Source: an archaeon (GTDB lineage: Archaea; Nanobdellota; Nanobdellia; SCGC-AAA011-G17; GW2011-AR17). From it: a stretch of DNA of 60,521 nt. Positions 40,347 to 49,388 of the stretch are shown piece by piece (the first letter of the stretch is position 1; each line of letters starts with the position of its first letter). Position numbers and translations under genes: made by a program. The notes beneath the pieces are model-generated. The model worked only from the letters and a program-made list of their open reading frames with translations, ran no database searches and was not told where the DNA came from. Where the stretch lies: positions 1-60,521 of the forward strand of contig JABHYY010000034.1 of assembly GCA_018653605.1 (NCBI GenBank), written 5' to 3'.

Positions 40347-42353
40347 TTATTCTGTATTGTCCTCCCAACTTGTACAGTCTGGGTCCTGTTTGTAATCTGT
40401 TAATCCATCACCATCATTATCACTATTATCACCACACTCTGGTTTTATCTCTAAACATTCTTCTTCTGTTTCTTGTGGTTCTTCAGGTGGTCTTTCTTCT
40501 TTGTTATACTCATCATTATCTTCCCAAGATAAACAACCTAAGTCATAAGGGTAATCAACTAAACCATCTTCATCATCATCTAAACCATTGCCACATACTG
40601 GTTTTATTTCTTCACATTCTTCTTCTGTTTCTTGTGGTTCTTCTGGTGGTCTCTCTTCTTTGTTATACTCATCATTATCTTCCCAAGATAAACAACCAGG
40701 ATCATTAGGGTAATCTACTAAACCATCTTCATCATTATCTTTACCATCACCACAAACAGGTTTAATTTCTTCACACTCTTCCTCTTCTTCTTCAGGTGGT
40801 CTTTCTTCTTTGTTATACTCATCATTGTCTTCCCAGGATAAACAACCTGGATCATAAGGGTAATCTACTAAACCATCACCATCATTATCTTTGCCATCAC
40901 CACATACTGGTTTTATTTCTTCACACTCTTCCTCTTCTTCAATTACATTAAACTCATCATTATCTTCCCAAGATAAACAACCAGGATCATAAGGATAATC
41001 TACTAAACCATCACCATCATTATCTTTGCCATCACCACATACTGGTTTTATTTCTTCACACTCTTCCTCTTCTTCAATTTGATTAAACTCATCATTATCT
41101 TCCCAAGATAAACAACCAGGATCATTAGGATAATCTACTAAATCATCATTATCATTATCTTTTCCATCACCACAAACAGGTTTTATCTCTTCACACTCTT
41201 CCTCTTCTTCAATTTGATTAAACTCATCATTATCTTCCCAAGATAAACAACCAGGATCATAAGGATAATCAATTAAACCATCACCATCATTATCTAATCC
41301 ATCACCACATACAGGTTTAATTTCTTCACAATCTTCAGTTGGTTCTATAATTGGTTCTTTACAGTCTTGTGGACAAATATTAAAATTTTCTTTTTTATCA
41401 CAAACACCATCACCACATTCTCCAGTAATGTCTGGAACTGTTACTTCACAATCTGTTGGACAATCTTCATTAGAATCACAAATACCATCACCACAAACAC
41501 TTACATAACAATCTGTTGGACAGTCTTCATCAGAATCACAAACACCATCACCACAAACACTCACATAACAATCTTCTGGACAATCTTCATCACTATCACA
41601 AACTCCATCACCACAAATTGGATCTGTTGTAGTGGTTGTTGTTGTTCCTCCTCCACCACTTGAGCTTGAACCTCCACTACTGGAAGTGCTATCTGATTCT
41701 GTTGCATAGTAAGTTTTTTCTACACACTCATTATCTTCACACTCTTCATCATATTCACAATCATCATCAGTGTAACATTCTTTTTCTGTTTCTGTTGTTG
41801 GAGCTTCAAAAATTTCTTCTATACAGTTTTCATCAATGTAACCATCACAGTTGTTATCAATCCCATCATCACAGACTTCTGATGTTGCAGGGTTGATAGA
41901 AGGGTCTTCATCATCGCAGTCCATGTCAATACAATATCCATCTAAGTCAAAATCTGTACAAGCTTCAGGGGCTGTATAAGGTTCAGAACTTAAATAAAAA
42001 CCTGCCATGACTAGGCATAAAAGTATAACCAATGCAATAACTGCAACCATTGCATATTTGAATGTTTTGTTAACAAACCTTGAGAAAGCATGTTTTACCA
42101 CTTCTGTACTAACTTTTCCTGATTTTACATCAGGTGCATTAACTACTGAAGTTTTTATTTTTTCAATATTATAACCTTTGTCTAAGGAATTTTTAATAAA
42201 AGTAATTAGGTAATCTTCTTGTAAAAGTTTTAGAACTTCTTGTTTAGGGTGGCCTTTTTTAATTAACTCTGTAGCTATTTGATCATACGATGTTCCGTGT
42301 TCATGTTGTTTTATTACTTCATCAACTAAGTCATTGTAAAGTTTCTGATCCAA
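40347..42353 (-). CDS. Membrane-anchored surface protein with tandem Cys/Asp repeats
   Basis: 668 residues. The N-terminal 95 residues are cytoplasmic and helical (SYDQIATELIKKGHPKQEVLKLLQ), followed by one membrane helix (VAVIALVILLCLVMAGFYL). Outside there is a MopE-like segment (DFDLDGYCIDMDCDDEDP...CDDGIDNNCDGYID), four Cys repeats of the form CGDGxCDxxEDCPxDC, and eight longer repeats built on PVCGDGKDNDGDGLVDYP...DPGCLSWEDNDE with acidic linkers. The repeats should bind calcium and be disulfide-bonded. It is a surface stalk; partner and role are unknown. Confidence 0.82.
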   Translation of the reverse strand: MDQKLYNDLVDEVIKQHEHGTSYDQIATELIKKGHPKQEVLKLLQEDYLITFIKNSLDKGYNIEKIKTSVVNAPDVKSGKVSTEVVKHAFSRFVNKTFKYAMVAVIALVILLCLVMAGFYLSSEPYTAPEACTDFDLDGYCIDMDCDDEDPSINPATSEVCDDGIDNNCDGYIDENCIEEIFEAPTTETEKECYTDDDCEYDEECEDNECVEKTYYATESDSTSSSGGSSSSGGGGTTTTTTTDPICGDGVCDSDEDCPEDCYVSVCGDGVCDSDEDCPTDCYVSVCGDGICDSNEDCPTDCEVTVPDITGECGDGVCDKKENFNICPQDCKEPIIEPTEDCEEIKPVCGDGLDNDGDGLIDYPYDPGCLSWEDNDEFNQIEEEEECEEIKPVCGDGKDNDNDDLVDYPNDPGCLSWEDNDEFNQIEEEEECEEIKPVCGDGKDNDGDGLVDYPYDPGCLSWEDNDEFNVIEEEEECEEIKPVCGDGKDNDGDGLVDYPYDPGCLSWEDNDEYNKEERPPEEEEEECEEIKPVCGDGKDNDEDGLVDYPNDPGCLSWEDNDEYNKEERPPEEPQETEEECEEIKPVCGNGLDDDEDGLVDYPYDLGCLSWEDNDEYNKEERPPEEPQETEEECLEIKPECGDNSDNDGDGLTDYKQDPDCTSWEDNTE

Positions 42354-42396
42354 AATACCAACCCCTTTTAATTAAATATCTAATATTTATACTTAT

Positions 42397-43287
42397 TTAA
42401 AGCTTTCTTATCTTAGAAACAAAGAATCCTTCTGTGTCATTATCTTGTGGCCAGACTTTTAGTGCTTTTTTAACATCGCTGTCAAAACTTTGACCTTCAA
42501 AGTCAGTGTTAACTGAACCCCTCTTAATATCTAAAGAAAAATTTTCAATCTTTGCATTATCATATTTATTTATCAAAAAATCTAGTACTGCTTCATCTTC
42601 ATCAGGTTCTAATGTGCAAGTTGAGTAAATCATTGTTCCATTTTCTTCTAGACAGTTGAATGCTGTTTCAATTAATTGTCTTTGGATTCCTGCGAACTTT
42701 TTTATTGTGTTTGGGTTCCACATTCCTATTGTTTGGTATGATTTTCTGATTGTTCCTATGCCTGAGCATGGTGCATCTAGAAGTATTTTGTCGAACTTTT
42801 GTTTGAACCATCTGCCTTCCATCCTTGTGCTTACTGTGTTTGCTACTCCACATCTTTGCAAGTTTGCAGTTAGTGGTTTCATTCTTAGCATTTTGTTGTC
42901 GTTGGCTACAATTATTCCTTTGTTTTCCATCATTGCTGCCATTTGTGAAGTTTTTGATCCTGGTGATGCACACATGTCTAGAACTATGTCTTCTTTTTTT
43001 GGTTTTAGTACAACTGGTGGTATCATTGATGCTGCACCTTGAAGGTAGATGTAACCTAGCTGGTGTTCTAGTGTGTTACCAATTGCTTTTCCTTGAATGA
43101 AGAAACCTTCTTTGCACCATTTGACTGGTTTTAGGTCCTTGAATCTTGATTTTATTGTTTTAATATCTGTTTTTATTGTGTTAACTCTGATACTTTTTCT
43201 CATTGGTTGTAAAGAAGCTTCGGTGAACTTGTCTATGTTAGTTAAATTTTCATATCTTTCTAGAAATTTTTCTTTCCAGTCTGCCAT
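42397..43287 (-). CDS. NOL1/NOP2/Sun-family RNA m5C methyltransferase
   Basis: 296 residues from MADWKEKFLERY; the 14 residues upstream in frame look untranslated. SAM site DMCASPGSKTSQMA, motif IV DAPCSGIGTIRK, and motif VI STCTLEPDEDE with the catalytic Cys. It methylates cytosine in tRNA or rRNA. Its C-terminal PUA domain is absent, so this is the short archaeal form. Adjacent to tRNA-Gly, divergent. Confidence 0.92.
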   Translation of the reverse strand: MADWKEKFLERYENLTNIDKFTEASLQPMRKSIRVNTIKTDIKTIKSRFKDLKPVKWCKEGFFIQGKAIGNTLEHQLGYIYLQGAASMIPPVVLKPKKEDIVLDMCASPGSKTSQMAAMMENKGIIVANDNKMLRMKPLTANLQRCGVANTVSTRMEGRWFKQKFDKILLDAPCSGIGTIRKSYQTIGMWNPNTIKKFAGIQRQLIETAFNCLEENGTMIYSTCTLEPDEDEAVLDFLINKYDNAKIENFSLDIKRGSVNTDFEGQSFDSDVKKALKVWPQDNDTEGFFVSKIRKL

Positions 43288-43332
43288 GTGATTATTAAAT
43301 ATTGTTTTGTTAATAAGGGTTATGGTCAAATT

Positions 43333-43359
43333 GTAGGGGGTTTGTTTGTGTTGACTGCT
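43333..43359 (-). repeat. Dispersed 27-bp element, copy 5
   Basis: GTAGGG at the start and TTGACTGCT at the end, 27 bases, with a diverged middle. It sits between the RNA methyltransferase and the tRNA-Gly promoter. Confidence 0.5.
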
Positions 43360-43401
43360 ATGGAAAAACTTTTTAAAGGAAGAATATTCTTTTAGTGCTA
43401 T

Positions 43402-43473
43402 GCGCTGGTAGTTTAGTGGTTATAATTCTGCCTTGCCAAGGCAGAGACCCGAGTTCGAGTCTCGGCCGGCGCA
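43402..43473 (+). tRNA. tRNA-Gly (GCC)
   Basis: Acceptor stem GCGCTGG/CCGGCGC with one G-T pair. Anticodon stem CTGCC/GGCAG around TTGCCAA, anticodon GCC. T arm with GAGTTCGAGTC; discriminator A. No CCA and no intron. TTTTTAAAGG about 30 bases upstream is the likely promoter. Confidence 0.95.
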
Positions 43474-43519
43474 TATTTTTTTACATAATGTTTATAAATT
43501 TCCAAAATAAGATATAATT

Positions 43520-44464
43520 ATGCCTCCATTAACACCTTTGATAAAAACTGATTTTGAGAATATCTTGAAAAACTATCCTTTAGGAGAATATAAATCTCAT
43601 AAACACATAGATTGGGCTTTAGGAAACACAGTATATCTTCTTAAAACAACAAAATTAAAGTATATACTCAAAGTTTGTGAACAGTCTGGTGAGGATTTAT
43701 TAAAATTCCAAATTGATGTTCTAAATTATTTAAACAAAAAAGGTATACCTGTTGCTCCAGTCCTAAAAACAAAAACAAAAAGAAATCTTATTCATTATAA
43801 TGGTAAACCTGTTTTAATACAAAAATTTGTTTCTGGTAAACATCCAAAAAAAATTGATGAAGAATTAATGAAAGAAATAACTAACTTATTTGGTCTCATG
43901 CATAAGTATTTACTAAGATTAAAATTAAAAGGAAAACACACTTGTTTAAACCATTTCAAACCAAGTTTGGATAAGGTTGGTACAATTCCAAAAATTAATT
44001 TTAGAAGAGAAGAAAAAGATTTGATTAAACAACTTAAAAAATTGAATCAGAAATACTTGAGAAGATGTATAATTCACAGTGATTTGAGAGATGTTAATCT
44101 TCTTGTTGAAAATAATAAAGTGCAGGCTATAATAGACTGGGACGATGCACATGAAGACTATCTTGCTTATGATATTGGAGTTTTTCTTTTAGATCCCTCA
44201 GTAAAAAATGGAAGAGTTGATAAAAAAATTCTTAAAAGTTTTTTCAAGGGATATCAGAAACATGTTAAACTTACAGATGAAGAGAAAAAAGCTGTATATT
44301 ATTTTATTAAAGCAAGGTCATTATCAACTATAGCTTGGTGTTCAAGACAGATAAGGGTTCATAAAGAGCATACAGCTCGTTTGAAAAATATTAGATTAAA
44401 AATGATTAAAAGGTATCAAGTTTTAAATGATTTTGGTGTGGATAATTTCTTGGAACTTTTTTAA
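43520..44464 (+). CDS. APH/choline kinase-family small-molecule kinase (homoserine kinase type II-like)
   Basis: 314 residues, protein-kinase-like fold. Lys-containing strand YILKVCEQSG, catalytic loop IIHSDLRDVNLL (HxDxxxxN), and metal site IIDWDDAHEDYLAYDIG. This set belongs to aminoglycoside phosphotransferase-like enzymes; the layout is nearest homoserine kinase type II (ThrB2), but the substrate cannot be fixed. Leaderless start is likely, with TTTATAAATT about 25 bases upstream. Confidence 0.8.
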   Translation: MPPLTPLIKTDFENILKNYPLGEYKSHKHIDWALGNTVYLLKTTKLKYILKVCEQSGEDLLKFQIDVLNYLNKKGIPVAPVLKTKTKRNLIHYNGKPVLIQKFVSGKHPKKIDEELMKEITNLFGLMHKYLLRLKLKGKHTCLNHFKPSLDKVGTIPKINFRREEKDLIKQLKKLNQKYLRRCIIHSDLRDVNLLVENNKVQAIIDWDDAHEDYLAYDIGVFLLDPSVKNGRVDKKILKSFFKGYQKHVKLTDEEKKAVYYFIKARSLSTIAWCSRQIRVHKEHTARLKNIRLKMIKRYQVLNDFGVDNFLELF

Positions 44465-44502
44465 TAGTTTAATTTATAAATAATAAAATATTTTATAATG
44501 AT

Positions 44503-44676
44503 ATGGAAAATAAAAAAATTAAAGGATATATTATGGCTGGTGTTGGATTTTTAATGATTCTAGTTAATGCTTTAAGTTACCTTTTGAATTGGGAAGGAGA
44601 GTTTGTTCCAATTTTTATTATTGGTTTAGTTTTTGTTGCTGTTGGTATGAGTTGGGTTAGGTATAAATCAAATTGA
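44503..44676 (+). CDS. Small two-helix membrane protein
   Basis: 57 residues (MENKKIKGYIMAGVGFLMIL...SWVRYKSN), too short for usual ORF lists. Two membrane helices joined by NWEGEF, with positive residues on both ends. TTTATAAATAA about 27 bases before the ATG supports transcription. Confidence 0.5.
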   Translation: MENKKIKGYIMAGVGFLMILVNALSYLLNWEGEFVPIFIIGLVFVAVGMSWVRYKSN

Positions 44677-44719
44677 AGTTATAATAAGGTTTAAATAATA
44701 TTTTCTCTTATTTTATTTT

Positions 44720-44929
44720 ATGAAAACAAAAAATATGTTGGGATTATTAGTACTTGTTATCTTAATTGGGATTACTGGATGTAATATGGAAACTTCTTGT
44801 GCTCAATCAGATCCAGACATTTGTCAAGGACTTGCTGATGGAGATTCTGTTCCATCTTGTGATTCTTGTAACACATGTGCATGTAATCAAGGTTTTGCAG
44901 CTTGTACAGAAATTGGTTGTGAAGGATAA
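44720..44929 (+). CDS. Small Cys-rich lipoprotein
   Basis: 69 residues. Signal peptide with a lipobox-like LIGITGC; the mature 49 residues contain nine Cys (e.g. SCDSCNTCACNQGF), so it is probably a disulfide-knotted or metal-binding, lipid-anchored surface peptide. Stand-alone gene. Function unknown. Confidence 0.6.
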   Translation: MKTKNMLGLLVLVILIGITGCNMETSCAQSDPDICQGLADGDSVPSCDSCNTCACNQGFAACTEIGCEG

Positions 44930-44946
44930 TATTTTTTTATTTTTTT

Positions 44947-44973
44947 ATAGGGTCAGTATTTGCTTTGACTGCT
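44947..44973 (-). repeat. Dispersed 27-bp element, copy 6
   Basis: ATAGGG-TCAGTATTTGCT-TTGACTGCT, nearly identical to copy 4 (35285-35311) in all three parts. It lies between a lipoprotein gene and the tRNA thiolase gene, about 40 bases past the thiolase stop. Confidence 0.65.
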
Positions 44974-45013
44974 TTATTTACATTGGTTTTACTGTTTTAA
45001 ACTGCAAGCTCTC

Positions 45014-45868
45014 TTACTTCTTTTTTAACTCATCTAGAATCTGACAAGTTTTACAAGTATCATTACTTGCTGGTTCTCCACAAGTTTTGCAAAGTTCAAT
45101 CTTTACTGCTTTTTTTGGTTTTACTTTTTCTGCAATAAACTCGTGAAATTTTAGCAAATTATATTTTACATCTGGATGTTTTTCTTCAAACAGGTTTAGA
45201 ATGTTAATGAACTCTCTTCTGTATGCATTGACTGAACATGGACAGATTTCATAGTTAACTGGGAATTTTAGGATCTTTGAGTATCTTTTAACTTCTTCTT
45301 CTGATAGTAAATATAATGGTTTTACTCTTTGTACGAAATCTTTAGATTTTGTTATGCCTGAGATTGGACCTTGTCTACCTAATCTTTTTGTATCATTTCT
45401 AAAAGCATTCATTAGAAATGTTTGTGCTTCGTCGTCTAGGTTGTGTCCTGTTGCTAGGAAATCAAATTTTAATTTTTTTGAGTATTTGTTTAGCAAGTAT
45501 CTTTTTAGTATTCCACAGAGTTTACATGAAGCATAGTCATGGCCTTTTGATTTTAGGATGGATTGCATGTAGCACAAAGAAGTACCAAATTCTTCTCTGA
45601 AAGAGATAACATGTAGTTTAATTTTGTATTTTTTACATACTTTTTTTATGTTTTCTAGGTTTGTTTTAGTGTAATTTCCAATGTTTGCATCTATTGTGAT
45701 TGCTTCTAGATCATAACCTAGTTTTTTTAGGATGTATAAGCATACTGTTGAATCTTTTCCACCTGAGACAGCGACTGCTATCTTGTCCTTTTTTGTGAAC
45801 AATTTGTACTTTCTTATTGTTTTTCTTACTTTTTTTTCAAAGTATTCAACAAACTTTGTGTTAGCCAT
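45014..45868 (-). CDS. tRNA 2-thiolation enzyme (TtuA/Ncs6/TtcA family)
   Basis: 284 residues. The PP-loop AVSGGKDST adenylates the tRNA base; CKLCGILKR and the Cys in NYEICPC supply cluster ligands; the C-terminus has a zinc-type pair (CKTCGEPASNDTCKTC). This layout is the archaeal Ncs6/TtuA type that thiolates U54 or wobble U34. Complete; followed upstream by the homing endonuclease gene on the same strand. Confidence 0.9.
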   Translation of the reverse strand: MANTKFVEYFEKKVRKTIRKYKLFTKKDKIAVAVSGGKDSTVCLYILKKLGYDLEAITIDANIGNYTKTNLENIKKVCKKYKIKLHVISFREEFGTSLCYMQSILKSKGHDYASCKLCGILKRYLLNKYSKKLKFDFLATGHNLDDEAQTFLMNAFRNDTKRLGRQGPISGITKSKDFVQRVKPLYLLSEEEVKRYSKILKFPVNYEICPCSVNAYRREFINILNLFEEKHPDVKYNLLKFHEFIAEKVKPKKAVKIELCKTCGEPASNDTCKTCQILDELKKK

Positions 45869-45907
45869 GCTTAGAAAGGATTATTTTTTGTTTATAAGAG
45901 TTTTTAT

Positions 45908-47380
45908 CTATTTGTCAAGCTCTTTTTGGAGTTCAATTATTGCTTTCTTAATCTTTTTTCCTTTAATTGTTAATTTATTATTCTTGTTTAAAATATCCTT
46001 TTCTCTAAACCTCTTTAGAATCCAAGTTGAAGTTCTTTCTTTCTCTCTAGTTAAAAATAATGCTGTTGGAGTATAACAAAGCCTTTCAATTAGAATTTTT
46101 CTTCTTTTGGGATAGTATTTGAAAAGTTTATCCTTCAAAAAAAGTATATTCTCAATGATACTTAACCCTCCAATATTTGCATATACTTTCCCTGTTTTTT
46201 CTTCTTTATGTATTTTATAATTTAGATTGCTTACTTTAAGAAAGGTTTCTAAAATTACTATTTCTTTATCATTACTTGAAATTTGTATGTGTCCCCTCTT
46301 TCTTGCATTTAAACACCCATCTCCTTCCAATACTCCTGCAATAAAAAGAAGAGCATTATTTTTGTCTTGCTTTTTTACTATCTCTGATTGCAAGAGTTTA
46401 ATAAGCCTAATATAATATATCTTTGTAAGTTCTTTATTTTCTAGGAGTATCAATGTCCCATTTGGATTTCTATTATTTGAACTTTTATGATCAGAATAAT
46501 TGTATTTTATTTTTCTTATCTTGACATTACATTTATTTTTCCAAGGTTTTAAAATTTCTTCTGCTTCTACCTTTCTATCTTTATGAATCGTCACACTTAA
46601 ATTATATTTTATGTTGGTATTTTTGAGCAAATTATTGTGTTGATATTTATAAAAATTAGCTTGTTCAAATGTTGATGCACATATTGCCCAGGAATTTCCT
46701 TTTTTTGTTCCATCTGCAAAATAACACCCCAAATAATAAGATATATCTCCCAAATTTATTTTTGAATTTATAATAATGGGGACTCTATTCCCTTTGTAGA
46801 CAACAATTTTATTATTTTTTATTTCAGTAAAATGTGTTTCCTGTAATATCCTTAAAAAATCTAATCCTTTTTTTGATTTTAATTTATTCTTCTTTAATTT
46901 TACAATGTTCTTTATTAACCCTTTAGTTTCATAAAATTCTTTTGGCAATATTGCAAAAAATTCCTTATTCTTTCCTCTTTTTCTCACATTAAATTTAGTT
47001 AATACCTTATATAATTTATCTCTAATCTCAAAGGAAACCTTTGTAATATCATGCTTTTCAATCTTTATCTTTTTACCTTCTCGATGGTTCAAATAAAATC
47101 TTCCATCTTTTAGAACTTTGAAAGGTATTCCCTTTATTTTTTGTATTGATATGCTGTAAACTTCATCTAATTTAAGTTCTTTCATAATCTTTTTTGGGAT
47201 ATAAAAACCTAAGGCTCCTGTTTTAATTATTTGTCCATTGAAACTTTTATTTAATATCCCTTTTTCAATTTCAACTTTTATAAAATCATTTAAACAAAAA
47301 AACTTTCTTCTTTTTTTAGGCAAACTCATAAAAGCTGTTCCTTTTTTATTTATCCAATTTATTTTTGAAGAAAATTTCAT
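45908..47380 (-). CDS. Free-standing LAGLIDADG homing endonuclease
   Basis: 490 residues. Two LAGLIDADG-type helices: ISYYLGCYFADGTKKG near residue 215 and LLFIAGVLEGDGCLNARKRG near residue 350, each ending in an acidic metal ligand, so a monomeric two-domain enzyme. The N-terminal 180 residues are basic and strand-rich; the C-terminus (RTSTWILKRFREKDILNKNN) looks like a DNA-binding helix-turn-helix. Codons are richer in A than in neighbouring genes. It sits between intact genes, not inside an intein or intron, so it is probably a mobile gene that entered here. Confidence 0.85.
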   Translation of the reverse strand: MKFSSKINWINKKGTAFMSLPKKRRKFFCLNDFIKVEIEKGILNKSFNGQIIKTGALGFYIPKKIMKELKLDEVYSISIQKIKGIPFKVLKDGRFYLNHREGKKIKIEKHDITKVSFEIRDKLYKVLTKFNVRKRGKNKEFFAILPKEFYETKGLIKNIVKLKKNKLKSKKGLDFLRILQETHFTEIKNNKIVVYKGNRVPIIINSKINLGDISYYLGCYFADGTKKGNSWAICASTFEQANFYKYQHNNLLKNTNIKYNLSVTIHKDRKVEAEEILKPWKNKCNVKIRKIKYNYSDHKSSNNRNPNGTLILLENKELTKIYYIRLIKLLQSEIVKKQDKNNALLFIAGVLEGDGCLNARKRGHIQISSNDKEIVILETFLKVSNLNYKIHKEEKTGKVYANIGGLSIIENILFLKDKLFKYYPKRRKILIERLCYTPTALFLTREKERTSTWILKRFREKDILNKNNKLTIKGKKIKKAIIELQKELDK

Positions 47381-47450
47381 ATATTGTTTGTGTTTTTATT
47401 ATTTATAATCTTTCCTACAGTTACACTTAAATACCTTTTTTTGAGGTAAA

Positions 47451-49223
47451 TCATTCTACTGTGCAACTTTTGGCGAGGTTTTTTGGTTGATCCACATTTT
47501 TACCATTCATATCAGCAATATGATAAGCTATTAATTGCATTGGAATAACATTTACTATTGGAGTGAATTCCCATTTTACTTGTGGAACAACAATTATATC
47601 ATCTGCTAGCCTTTGTATTTCTTCGTTAATTTCATCGCAAATACAAATGATCTTTCCTTTTCTGGATTTTACTTCTTCCATATTAGAAATAACTTTGGGG
47701 AAAATGGAATCTTTAGTAACAATGAACACTGAAGGTACTTCTGAGTCAATTAAAGCAATGGGACCATGCTTCATTTCACCTGCAGGGTAACCCTCTGCTG
47801 GAATATAAGAAATTTCTTTTAGCTTTAGTGCACCTTCCATTGCAACAGGGTAATTTATGTCTCTTGCCATGAATAGGAAATATTTGGCATTTCTGTACTT
47901 TTCTGCAATTGGTTTTATGTTTTGATTTTCTAAAAGAGATTTTATTTGATCTGGTAGTTTTTTTATCTCTTCAATTACTTTCATTTTGTAATAAGGATCT
48001 TTGTTTATGTAAAGGTTTAACATGTTAAGTGCAATTATTTGTGAAGTGAATGCTTTTGTTGATGCAACTCCAATTTCTGGACCTGCGTGTAAGTAAATCC
48101 CTTGACCACATTCTTTTGCAATTGAAGAACCAGTAACATTAACCATACCTGCTGTTGAACAACCTATTTTTTTTGCTAATCTAATTGCTTCTAATGTGTC
48201 TGCTGTTTCTCCTGATTGTGAGATTGCAACTACTAAGTCAGTTGGATATAACATTGGTTGTCTGTATCTAAATTCTGATGCATGCTCTACTAAAACTGGT
48301 AAATGTGTTGTTTTTTCTATTATGTATTTTCCTACTAATGCTGCATAGTAACTTGTACCACATGCAACTAAAACAATTCTTTGGAAATTTTCTTTTTTTA
48401 TTGAAACCATTTCAATATCTTTTATTTTTCCTCTGAAACAGTTTTTTATTGTTTCATTTTGTTCATTTATTTCTTTTAACATGAAATGCTTGTAACCTTG
48501 CTTTTGAATAGATTCTATTCCATATGATATTTTCTCTACTTCTTTTTCTAGGTTATAACCATTAAAATCTTTAATTTGGTATGAGTCTGGATTAATTATA
48601 ACCATTTGTTTTTCATCTAAATAAACTACATTTTTTGTATGGTCTAAAAATGGTGATGGATCTGATGCTACAAAAGTTTCATTTTCTCCAATACCTAATA
48701 CTAAAGGTGAACCTTTTCTTGCGCAAATCATTTGGTTGTGGTTTTTGTGTAATGCTACTATTCCAAATGCTCCATCAATCTTTGTAAGCATTTTTCTGAA
48801 TGCATCTTCAAAATCTCCATCATAGAAAAAATCTATTAAATGTGCTATTACTTCTGAATCTGTTTGTGATTGAAATTTGTAATTGTATTTGTGCTCTAAT
48901 TCTTTTCTTAAACTTGCATGGTTTTCTATTATTCCATTGTGTACTATTGCAATTCCTTCTGAAGTGTGTGGATGTGCGTTTATGTGGTTTGGTTCACCAT
49001 GTGTTGCCCATCTTGTGTGACCTATTACTATATTGCTATTTTCACCATTAATTAGTGCTTTTAGTTGTTCAATTTTACCTTTTGCCTTTATGGTTTTAAG
49101 ATTATTTTCTTGTTTTAGGGCTATTCCAGCTGAATCATATCCTCTGTATTCTAGTCTTTTAAGACCTTTTAGAACGATTGGCACCCCATTTTTTTGGCCT
49201 AAATAGGCTATAATTCCACACAT
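47451..49223 (-). CDS. glmS: Glutamine-fructose-6-phosphate aminotransferase
   Basis: 590 residues from the ATG at 49223, chosen because the catalytic Cys must follow the initiator Met (MCGIIAYLG); the in-frame extension upstream would bury it. Glutaminase domain (GHTRWATHG, HNGIIENH, TDSEVIAHLI), then two SIS isomerase domains (ACGTSYYAALVGKY, AISQSGETADT, EIGVASTKAFTSQ), and the C-terminal KNLAKSCTVE tail. It makes glucosamine-6-phosphate for glycans. Confidence 0.97.
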   Translation of the reverse strand: MCGIIAYLGQKNGVPIVLKGLKRLEYRGYDSAGIALKQENNLKTIKAKGKIEQLKALINGENSNIVIGHTRWATHGEPNHINAHPHTSEGIAIVHNGIIENHASLRKELEHKYNYKFQSQTDSEVIAHLIDFFYDGDFEDAFRKMLTKIDGAFGIVALHKNHNQMICARKGSPLVLGIGENETFVASDPSPFLDHTKNVVYLDEKQMVIINPDSYQIKDFNGYNLEKEVEKISYGIESIQKQGYKHFMLKEINEQNETIKNCFRGKIKDIEMVSIKKENFQRIVLVACGTSYYAALVGKYIIEKTTHLPVLVEHASEFRYRQPMLYPTDLVVAISQSGETADTLEAIRLAKKIGCSTAGMVNVTGSSIAKECGQGIYLHAGPEIGVASTKAFTSQIIALNMLNLYINKDPYYKMKVIEEIKKLPDQIKSLLENQNIKPIAEKYRNAKYFLFMARDINYPVAMEGALKLKEISYIPAEGYPAGEMKHGPIALIDSEVPSVFIVTKDSIFPKVISNMEEVKSRKGKIICICDEINEEIQRLADDIIVVPQVKWEFTPIVNVIPMQLIAYHIADMNGKNVDQPKNLAKSCTVE

Positions 49224-49304
49224 GATATTTTGAGATAATTTGTTGTTTTTAAGGTTTGTTAAGCCTTGGTTGTTCTTTCTTACAAGTGGTGACAAAATAG
49301 AAAG

Positions 49305-49313
49305 TTTTATAAG
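49305..49313 (+). promoter_or_regulatory. TATA box for the leader peptide and kinase-like gene
   Basis: TTTTATAAG ends about 28 bases before the leader ATG at 49341, so transcription should start at or just before that ATG. Confidence 0.5.
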
Positions 49314-49340
49314 TGAGAAAAGAGGGCCAATATTAAGAAA

Positions 49341-49388
49341 ATGAGTGATCTTACTACCCAACAAAAAGCTGATGGTGTTGAAGAATGA
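49341..49388 (+). CDS. 15-codon upstream ORF (leader peptide)
   Basis: MSDLTTQQKADGVEE then TGA. The stop codon overlaps the ATG of the next gene (ATGA). With the TATA box at 49305 the transcript probably begins almost exactly at this ATG, so ribosomes must read the short frame before reinitiating on the kinase-like gene. Confidence 0.45.
   Translation: MSDLTTQQKADGVEE

Noticed and set aside
40430-41660. Tandem DNA repeats that look like a CRISPR or satellite array
   Set aside because: They are in-frame coding repeats of the surface protein; unit lengths vary and there are no spacers of constant size.
45908-47380. An intein or group I intron endonuclease interrupting ttuA or glmS
   Set aside because: Both neighbours are full length and lie outside the endonuclease gene.
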